Shown piece after piece: positions 45,561-64,000 of a stretch of DNA of 64,000 nt. The stretch covers positions 3,861,652 through 3,925,651 of the forward strand of contig WARS01000071.1 of NCBI GenBank assembly GCA_008933995.1, read 5' to 3'. The position numbers and the translations under genes were made by a program. The notes below the pieces were generated by a model. That model searched no databases and was not told the DNA's origin. It saw only the letters and a list, made by a program, of their open reading frames with translations. The DNA comes from Datnioides undecimradiatus (lineage: Eukaryota; Chordata; Actinopteri; Lobotiformes; Datnioididae). Every line of letters starts with the position of its first letter. Positions within the stretch are counted from its first letter, which is position 1.

Positions 45561-48500
45561 ATGGCTGTTCTGAAGAAACTGTGGAGTGGAAACCTGCTGG
45601 CTGCATCGCTTCTGCTCTGTATCCTGCTCCAAACCATGAATGTGCATGCACGGCCAGCCAACATGTCAGCCGCTAAAGACAAGTCACCACCCAGCAAGGA
45701 CGAGAACGAGATTCTACCCCCAGACCACCTGAACGGGGTGAAGATGGAGATGGATGGTCACCTGAATAAGGACTTCCATCAGGAGGTTTTCCTGGGCAAA
45801 GAGATGGAGGAGTTTGAAGAGGACTCCGAGCCGAGGAGGAACAGGAAGAAGCTTATTGAAATTTTCACCAAGTGAGATTTTTTTTTTTTTTTAGTCAGTC
45901 TCAGGTGTTGCAGCATTCTTGCTGCAGTGAGCGCACCCGCAAAGCAGGTTCTTCAGAAGTCACCAGCATGAAGTGTGGCTGCAGATGTTAAATGCTAAAC
46001 ATCTGAACACCAGACAAGCAAAGAAAAATATCCAATACACAGTGATAACAGTATGCTATACTTAAGTAAGTTAGCTATATTGTGAATTTGATAACCTTTT
46101 GTTTAATTGATCACTAAACAATTTATTCTTAATAGTATTTACAAGTAAACAGAGCTGAGTGTGACTCCGTCAGAAGTCTTGTCAGTCTAAGATAAAGAAA
46201 AGCAGCAGATCATCACTTAAGAAGCTTTGTATGTGAAATCTTAAATTGTAATTATAATTAATGATATAAAAATTAAACTGCTTTTTAAAATGTAGTAGAG
46301 TAGAAGTGTCGTGAAGTGGAAATACTTAAGTCATTTGCAGATGCATGACATTTGTGCTAAGTACAGCACTTAGTTAAATGTCCTTACATTCTCACAGTTA
46401 CGTTTCATTGTGACATCGTTTCAGCAGAGAATAATGATGTGGAAAAGACCACTGTGTGTTTTTACACTAATCCCTCTCCACCACTTGATAAGTGTCCTTT
46501 CTGAGGACTAAGAGTGCTCAACAAATCCTCGCTATTCTTCGCTTATTTCTCCTTAAATGGTAAAGAAATGTCATTGTTGAAGGTGTAAGTGTTTGACAAG
46601 TTTAAACAAAAGCGGCGGATTGGACACAATCCAGACAGACGCTGCATCATATCGGTTGTTCCAGCTGATTGTATATAATTAGCAGTTTATGGGGCTACAG
46701 CTGTGTTAATGTTTAATAACTCAAGCTAAATGAGACACTCATCCTTTTTTTTTTTTAATTCTCCTCTTACAGAGTTGATTTCAACAAGGACAGGAGTGTG
46801 AGCGCCAAAGAGATGCAGCGCTGGATAATGGAGAAGACAGAGGAGCACTTCCAGGAGGCCATGGTGGAGAACAAGAACAGTTTCCGTGCTGTAGACCCAG
46901 ACGGCGACGGTAAGGGAGCGAGAGACGAGCACATCCACAGATGCTCAGAAGCACGTTCTTGTGTTTGTATCCTGTCAGCCTGAAATTCTCAATTCATGCT
47001 CTGTCTGCAGGTCATGTGTCATGGGATGAATACAAAATCAAATTTCTGGCCAGCAAAGGTCTCAACGAAAAGGAGATTGCTGAGAAAATAAAGAATGATG
47101 AACTGAAACTGGATGAGGAAAGTAAGTATGGAATCAAATGAAATGCGTTATGGCCCAGGCTGGGTGCTGCAGATACTTCGACATAATCGAGATGGATTTT
47201 CTTATCTTCATCACCGCAGCTCAGGAGGTGTTGGAAAGCCTGAAGGACCGCTGGTTTCAGGCTGACAACACCCCGACTGACCAGCTGCTGAATGAGCAGG
47301 AGTTCCTGTCCTTCCTCCACCCTGAGCACAGCAGAGGCATGCTCAAATACATGGTCAAGGAGATTGTGCGCGACTTAGGTATGCCTCATTACCTTTGTGC
47401 ATGTCTTGTCTTGTGAACAAATGGCAAATAGGAGCCTGTTTTTGGCTCTTTAGCTGCTAAAACTCTCCGATGCGTTCACCAGAATTTTCGCTAACAGTGT
47501 TTATGAACTATGTTGCTCAGCAGGAAGTGCTCAGTGGCTTTTTAGAGATTTTTAACCGCCTGCTGTCACAGAACGTTACGCTGATCAGAGCCTCGGGAGT
47601 GAGCCGAACCAGGAAAACAAAACTGTTGTTATCTAGCCAGCTGATAACATGAGAACACTTACCTGGTTTGTTGTCGGCGCATGTAAATGTTGGCTTGCTG
47701 GTACTAAACACTCTATTTGTTTATGTAAACACCCTCCTACTTCCTTCTGTTTACCTGTTGGGATTTTGCCTCAGGCACACTGTCACTTAAATGATCAGTT
47801 GTTCTAAAAATGTCAGATTATTTAATTTCACTATCATATAAAACAAAGAAAAGATTTTTTTTTAAAAATCACATTTTAGAAGCTTGGGCCAGGAAATGAT
47901 CAGTCTCTCTGCCTCTGCACAGGCAACAGCTGTGGTTAGAAGCATTATGCTCTCAGGCACAGTCAACAAACAGATTCGATTTTGGAAGTGAAAAGCCTCA
48001 TGAAGACGATCTCCCCACAAAGTTAGATGGACTCAGAGATGAAGTGATGAGACTCTGGTGGTCAAAGGTCGTAACCACATTCATGTTTTTAGAAAAATTA
48101 CATATCCGAACACCTGGAGGTAACCTTATTACACCTGACACACATCCACTTGGACAGAATAGTTTCTGGTGGTCATTTTGTCCATTTTGGGTTAATTGGC
48201 CACTTTGTCATTGGTTAAAGTCCATTATTGGTACATTTCAATTGGAAGATTGCAACAAGCATCACCTGATCTGTTCTCTTTCAGCAAATAGCTTGTCTGT
48301 TTAACTAATACTTATTAAACTGAATCTGTAGATTTGACGTTCAAATGCTAAATGTTGTACTTCTATATCAGTGTCAATGCATATTTGTTATTTATAACAG
48401 CTTTGGGGTAAAATCAGACGTTCGTTGTACTCTGCTCGCAGATCAGGACGGTGACAAGAAGCTGACACTGTCAGAGTTCATCTCTTTGCCTGTGGGCACC

Positions 48501-48909
48501 GTGGAGAACCAGCAGGCTCAGGACATCGACGACGACTGGGTTCGAGAGAGGAAGAAGGAGTTTGAGGACGTCATCGACGCAGACCATAATGGCATTGTAA
48601 CCATGGAGGAACTGGAGGTGAGAAGTCCTGTGTGATTGATCCCTTTACTGAAAGTTTGTATTTGGTCGATCAACATTTCCTTTTATCTGAATTCCTCTCT
48701 TCTCCTGCTTCGCCGTCTTCTGCGGGATGCAGGAGTACATGGACCCCATGAATGAGCACAACGCCTTGAACGAGGCCCGGCAGATGATTGCCGTCGCAGA
48801 TGAGAACCAGAATCACAATTTGGAGTTGGATGAGATTCTCAAGTACAGCGAATACTTCACGGGCAGCAAGCTCATGGATTACGCCAGAAATGTTCACGAG
48901 GAGTTCTGA
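45561..48909 (+). CDS. sdf4: 45-kDa calcium-binding protein Cab45 (stromal cell-derived factor 4), complete, 6 coding exons
   Basis: This is a soluble Golgi-lumen EF-hand protein of the CREC family that works with the SPCA1 calcium pump in sorting secretory cargo. Coding exons are 45561-45871, 46773-46909, 47011-47121, 47220-47378, 48442-48617 and 48733-48909, totalling 1,071 bp and 356 aa (human 362). Every junction is GT-AG with matching phase; Lys104, Gly150, Thr187 and Asp240 are split codons. A signal peptide covers about residues 1-30. EF loops seen are 106-117 ([12 protein letters not shown]), 145-156 (DPDGDGHVSWDE), a degenerate one at about 204-216, 240-251 ([12 protein letters not shown]), 285-296 ([12 protein letters not shown]) and 321-332 ([12 protein letters not shown]). 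The C-terminal HEEF matches human. A glycosylation sequon NMS lies near residue 34. The acceptor six bases before the ATG shows an upstream leader exon. Confidence 0.97.
45872..46772 (+). other. sdf4 intron after coding exon 1, with a transposon fragment
   Basis: The intron ends in a long polypyrimidine tract and ttacag. 46190-46390 carries a CAGTGGTGGA-family fragment (AAATGTAGTAGAGTAGAAGT, GTGGAAATACTTAAG, AAGTACAGCACTTAG). Confidence 0.55.
47379..48441 (+). other. sdf4 intron after coding exon 4, nothing else recognised
   Basis: This 1,063-bp intron runs from G|gtatgc to ctcgcag. No repeat family or nested gene is evident. Confidence 0.6.
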
Positions 48910-50220
48910 GGACACAAAGTATCTTCCTCCTCCTCTTCCTCCTCCTCACCTCATCTGCTTCAAGGACAAGCCTGTGGGGCCGGGATGGGGAGGGAACAAC
49001 CTAGTGATAGGATGATCTAGTGTGCAATTCTGTGTTTCAACAGCCTCTTTCACTGCTGACTAAAGTTAATACATCCTTCCCTCAGCCCTGGACTGTCTGC
49101 CAGCCATCAAAGTTAACATGGTCTGCCTTCCATGTGCCATTGGACCTTCTTAAATGTTGGGCTTCTTCCTGAATTAAAGGCACTGCAGCAACTCCAAAAT
49201 TCACGTGTTATATTGTGAAATGTGTGTATATGAGGAACTTTAACCCTGACTAGATTGTCCGTTTCTTGGCGCAGTGGTGAGAGAGACTGTGCAGCTAGGG
49301 GAGCTGTTTGTTCTGCAGGATCTGTTGTTTTTAAGCCGGCGAGTCTGTACACAGTGTAAATATTCATCGTCACGTACAAATGCCTCTATGAGAGAGAAAA
49401 TACATATAATGCTGCTGAAAGGAACGACCCTGATAAGAATGGATCATTATAAAAAGAGTTTATCAGTGACGCACAAATGACCATGTCACTCCCTCAAATT
49501 AAAGAATTAATTATTAGCATTAGAGGTCTACAATTCCGCTATCCGTCCGACACTAATAAATAAAACTGCTTCAATAAAGTTTAGCGATCCTACAGACTTA
49601 TATTCATAATTTATTGTCCAAGACATATTAAAAAAATGTAGGCAGAGAGATTAATATATGAGAACGTGTGTGCCTTGTGCCCGGCAGAGATTTGGACTTA
49701 CTGAAGGAAAAGCACAGCTGTCACTGGTGACATTAATATAATTAGCATGATTAGCATCACCCATGTGAGCGTCAGATCAAAACGCCTCGTGTGGTTAAAG
49801 CCTGTTGTTTCAGTCTCAAATGATCTTCATTCATCATCATGTTGTGGATACAGATTCATTAATTTATTTGACCAATAGTTTGGATCAGCTGCATCTTTGA
49901 ACATCACACAGGAGTTTACTGCTTGTAGTCCAGAGGCTGGTTTTGGTTCACAAAGGATGGATAACACACTGTGCAACACGTTTAACTGTTTAAGTTTGAA
50001 CGCTCCTGGTTAATCTGTTGATTTGCACCTGTACTTCATATCGAGCTGCATGGACAAACATTCCACCATAACCTGTGGTGTTTTTGGATCCTGCTAACGG
50101 GCTCCTCTGTCGGTCCTGTTTGGACTGCAAGATAACATTTAAGATGACAGAATGTGACACAGCTTTATAAGATGTATTGCAACTATACTGTTAAACAATA
50201 AATATTTCTTATCAATTCAA
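48910..50220 (+). other. sdf4 3'UTR (probable)
   Basis: Sequence after the TGA has no competing frame. Candidate polyadenylation signals AATAAA are at 49555-49560 and 49573-49578 and, more convincingly, at 50197-50202 in a T/A-rich setting, after which sequence character changes. The last would give a 3'UTR of about 1.3 kb. Confidence 0.45.
50197..50202 (+). terminator. Likely sdf4 polyadenylation signal AATAAA
   Basis: Canonical hexamer within AACAATAAATATTTC, about 1.29 kb after the stop codon. Confidence 0.45.
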
Positions 50221-51970
50221 TTGCTCCTGGATTTATTTTGCCTTTAGTCATTTTTTAAGAGATGCAAATGGTTGTTTTGATCACAAATTCTTCAACAAAA
50301 TATCAAGAAATTAGTGTTTTTCCTGTACAAACAGTCAAAAACCCAAAGTTAGTAACTTTTCTATCCTACAGGCCCAGAAACACAGCAAATATTCACATTT
50401 AAGATGTCTGATCAGGTAAATTAGTGGCATTTTTGCTCAAACTAATAGTCCATAGTCATGCCATGGCTTTATGAAGCTGCACTATTTGCTAAATGCTAAC
50501 ACCGGAATGCTAACAGGCTAACGTTTAGCAGGTCCAATGTCCAAACGAAGCAGAGAATTATTTTTTTTAACATTAAAATATTTAAAAGTACATTATTTCT
50601 GTTTATTATCTATTAATATAGATTCTGAGCTTTTAAATCACTGTGTCTCCACCACATGTGGACAGAGGAGCCATGTTTTCCCTCCACTGCTTGCTGCTTG
50701 TGGCCTCTGCTAAAAACGTTGTTGTGACGGTAGCAACATCACAAAATATGAAAAATGAATAAGAAAACTGTAAACTCACAGGAGCTTGTTCTTTGTTGTA
50801 GCTGGCACATGTGGATGTTGGAAAAGGGGTCCTCAGGAAAATGGTTGACCATGTGCTGCCTGATTTTATTACTTGCTTTTAAAAAAAATGGAGGAACCAC
50901 AGAATAACAATTAATTTTGTTAAAAATTAACTGCTTTTTAGTTTTAAATAAGTTTTCCCACTCTTCGCTATCATCTGGCATCCATATTATGTGTTTTAAA
51001 CAATTTTATCGTACTTTTATCTATTTATATAATAGTCTCTTGTCTGAGCTCAACTGATTTTGTAGGTACTAGAAAGAAAAATTATTCACTTTCCACAGAA
51101 TTTGTACATTTCTTGGGGATATGTCTTTGCTAAAGTACCAACAGATAGGCTGACATACAGTGGTCAAGTTAAAGCAGATATGCTATGGCCCAATAAGCAG
51201 CCAAATTAATTATATGTTGGCACAGGGCAACATACTGTAAAACTACTGTCTGGCTGGTGTAATACAGTCTATAAATATGTGGACCAAAGTACAATCTGAT
51301 ACGTGGGCCAATAAAAGATCTGACATTTCCTTAAAAAGGTTGTTAAGTCATCATCGGCGCATTCCTGGCTTGGCGCTCCTGGTCTCTGATAAAAATCATT
51401 TAATCAACGAGAGGAAACACCTGTTTGTTTTCTCATGATGACAGGTTGATATCTCATTAACTCAAGGTAACACATTAACTCGTAATGGCATTTAAAAAAA
51501 CCCATAAAAGCACGGCTATGCTCGGCTTCAGTATGTTCACCATCTAGTTTTAGCATGTTAGCAAACGTTAGCTAACCAGGGCTCAACACAAAGCACAGTT
51601 AAAGCTTTGCAGCAGTAATGGTTGAAAAATTGCTATAATTACAGCCGTAATGATTAATTGTTTAATTATTAATCATTAATGAATTGGCAACTATTTTATT
51701 TTGATAACTGGTTCATTGTTTAAGTCATATTTCGAGCTAAAAAGCCAAACTCTACAGCTACAGCTCCCCAAGGGAGTTTTGTGTAGGTCAGACAAAATAA
51801 AACATACATAAACATTATTAAACTATTAAAATACGATAATGACGATGTTCTTTAGACATTTTGTAGTGACCAAATAATTAATCAAGAAAAGGAATGGCAA
51901 ATTAATCAATAATGAAAACAGAGACTGGATTTAATTTGTTTTAATCATGAACGAGTCCCGAGTTCTGTTT
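50221..51970. other. Intergenic between convergent sdf4 and hipk1, with repeat fragments
   Basis: There is no coding exon. 50475-50545 (TTTGCTAAATGCTAACACCG, GGAATGCTAACAGGCTAACG) and 51520-51600 (TTTTAGCATGTTAGCAAACG, then CAACACAAAGCACAG) are fragments of the TGCTAACATGCTAA family. Confidence 0.5.
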
Positions 51971-51979
51971 TGAGAAGAT

Positions 51980-51985
51980 TTTATT
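51980..51985 (-). terminator. Possible hipk1 polyadenylation signal (minus strand AATAAA)
   Basis: The minus strand reads CGCAATAAAATC about 1.37 kb after the hipk1 stop. An ATTAAA near 52971-52976 is an alternative nearer the stop. Confidence 0.35.
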
Positions 51986-53357
51986 GCGTATATACGAGTT
52001 AAGGTTCATTGTGTTTTCTATGTAATGTAGCACTTCACAACACAGCAGGATTGTTAAGAACAACCATCATTTCACCAAACCAATGATTTGATTTAGAAGG
52101 TTACATACTGAACATCAATTGATAACTTTTATGAATCATCTTCGTCAGATTTGATCATTCACAATTCAAACCCCTGTGAATTTGCAGATCTAAATGGCTT
52201 CGACTTTTTTTCTTTTTCTTTTTTTTTAAACGTGAGAGTGTGAAACCCAATCGGATTTTATGTGCACGCTTTACTTCACGAACATCACTTCACAAGACGA
52301 GAGCTTTTACACTTGTCCCAATATCGCTAATGTGAACACCGATAACCCCCTCTGCGAGAGACACTGAAAGTCAGTGAGGCTGCAGCTTTACGAACTTGTC
52401 CTGAATGCTACTCCATGTCAGACACATGCAAACCTTAAGATTAACTTTTAAAACTGTAAAAAACATGACAACCCCCTCTAAGCACCACACCCTACTCTAC
52501 TCTGAAACGTACTGCGTCATTCAACGTACTAAACAGATAAATATAACCAAGTCAGTGGCCGGTACTAAAACAGAACGCAAAACGTTTGAGGAGCACAGTG
52601 ACACATCATTATACAGTACGGTACATAACTTACTTTCTCCACTTTTTTTCCTCATAATACAGATAAAAACACACACTGTACATTCAGAGATGAAACATAC
52701 AACATATTTATGTAACTTATCACGACGTGCCGACATATTAACGTTAAAAGTAAAAGGCTCGGGCCTAAACAGGTAAGGCGACTGTGTATGTTGATGATTC
52801 TGACAATAATAATTAGTAATAACAATAATAATAATAATAAGAGAGAGCAGCAAGTTCCAGTTTCTTCTCAACACACATTTGTCCAATAAAATAAAAATTG
52901 GGTGTTTAACACGTTAATCAACTTAACATTGCAATCTGTTGGTAGAAGTTTCAGGTAAATGCGGGGGATATTTAATAAAAGGGTTATAATTCCAACTCTT
53001 AATGTGACATAATCGCCCTTTAGTTAAATCTGAAAGGCTGGACTTAATAGTGTAACGTAAGGGAGTAAAGAGCCGACACAACAACGGGCGTGTCACTTCA
53101 GATACAGGCTGCACTGTTTGCCGCTGTTCGCAACCGAAGGAAACTAAAAAACGAAAAATAAAAACAATGACCATGATTAAAATGCAAATACAATCCGTGA
53201 AAACGAAGTTAATGAGAGAAATCAGGACCGGACGCTAAAGGAAAGTTAAAAGTCGAGTTGAAAACAGGTCACAGGTCAGCCGTGATGAGCTTGTGCTCCT
53301 CTCTAGTCTCGGTCTCCTTTTGGTCTTCGTGCTTCAGTCTCAATCAGCCGTCAGTCT
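51986..53357 (-). other. hipk1 3'UTR (probable)
   Basis: This lies directly downstream of the hipk1 stop codon on the minus strand, is free of recognised repeats and has no coding frame related to a known protein. The length is inferred from the candidate poly(A) signal at 51980-51985. Confidence 0.4.

Positions 53358-64000
<10,643 letters not shown>

Overview
The window reads as a teleost fish nuclear locus, most likely from a spiny-rayed (percomorph) fish. It has vertebrate genes with GT-AG introns and compact 3' ends, abundant CA/GT microsatellites, and several interspersed repeat families that I recognise as common in percomorph genomes. There is no sign of bacterial, phage or organellar organisation. 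All gene models were assembled by eye: reading frames were joined at GT/AG sites with matching phase and compared with remembered vertebrate family members.

Layout, left to right. (1) 1-4,473, minus strand: the first two coding exons of olfml3 (olfactomedin-like 3). Its olfactomedin-domain exon lies beyond the left edge. (2) 4,474-27,253: about 22.8 kb with no recognisable host coding exon. It holds DNA-transposon relics, a degraded LINE reverse-transcriptase fragment, a 600-bp degenerate minisatellite, microsatellites, and some TAAT-rich stretches that could be regulatory. (3) 27,254-42,126, minus strand: complete c1qtnf12 (adipolin/CTRP12), 8 coding exons, 320 aa, with a 9.5-kb first intron. 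(4) 42,127-45,554: a GC-rich divergent region shared by c1qtnf12 and sdf4. (5) 45,555-48,909, plus strand: complete sdf4 (Cab45), 6 coding exons, 356 aa, six EF-hand positions, C-terminal HEEF, then a 3'UTR probably ending near 50.2 kb. (6) 53,358-63,775, minus strand: the complete coding region of a hipk1 gene, 16 coding exons, 1,151 aa. Its 5'UTR exon and promoter lie beyond the right edge. sdf4 and hipk1 converge tail to tail.

The genes do not form a pathway. Three encode secretory-pathway proteins (OLFML3 matrix glycoprotein, adipolin hormone, Cab45 Golgi calcium sensor) and one encodes a nuclear kinase. Gene order is the most notable feature. HIPK1 and OLFML3 are adjacent and co-oriented in human (1p13), and SDF4 and C1QTNF12 are neighbours in human (1p36). 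Here the SDF4/C1QTNF12 pair sits between HIPK1 and OLFML3, while HIPK1 and OLFML3 keep their human-like relative order and orientation. B3GALT6, which lies between SDF4 and C1QTNF12 in human, is not seen.

I found no undescribed molecular system. The better leads are the interleaved synteny, a stop-free 96-bp (3n) intron inside the adipolin C1q domain, a diverged hipk1 exon, and two independent cases of one transposon family sitting inside another.
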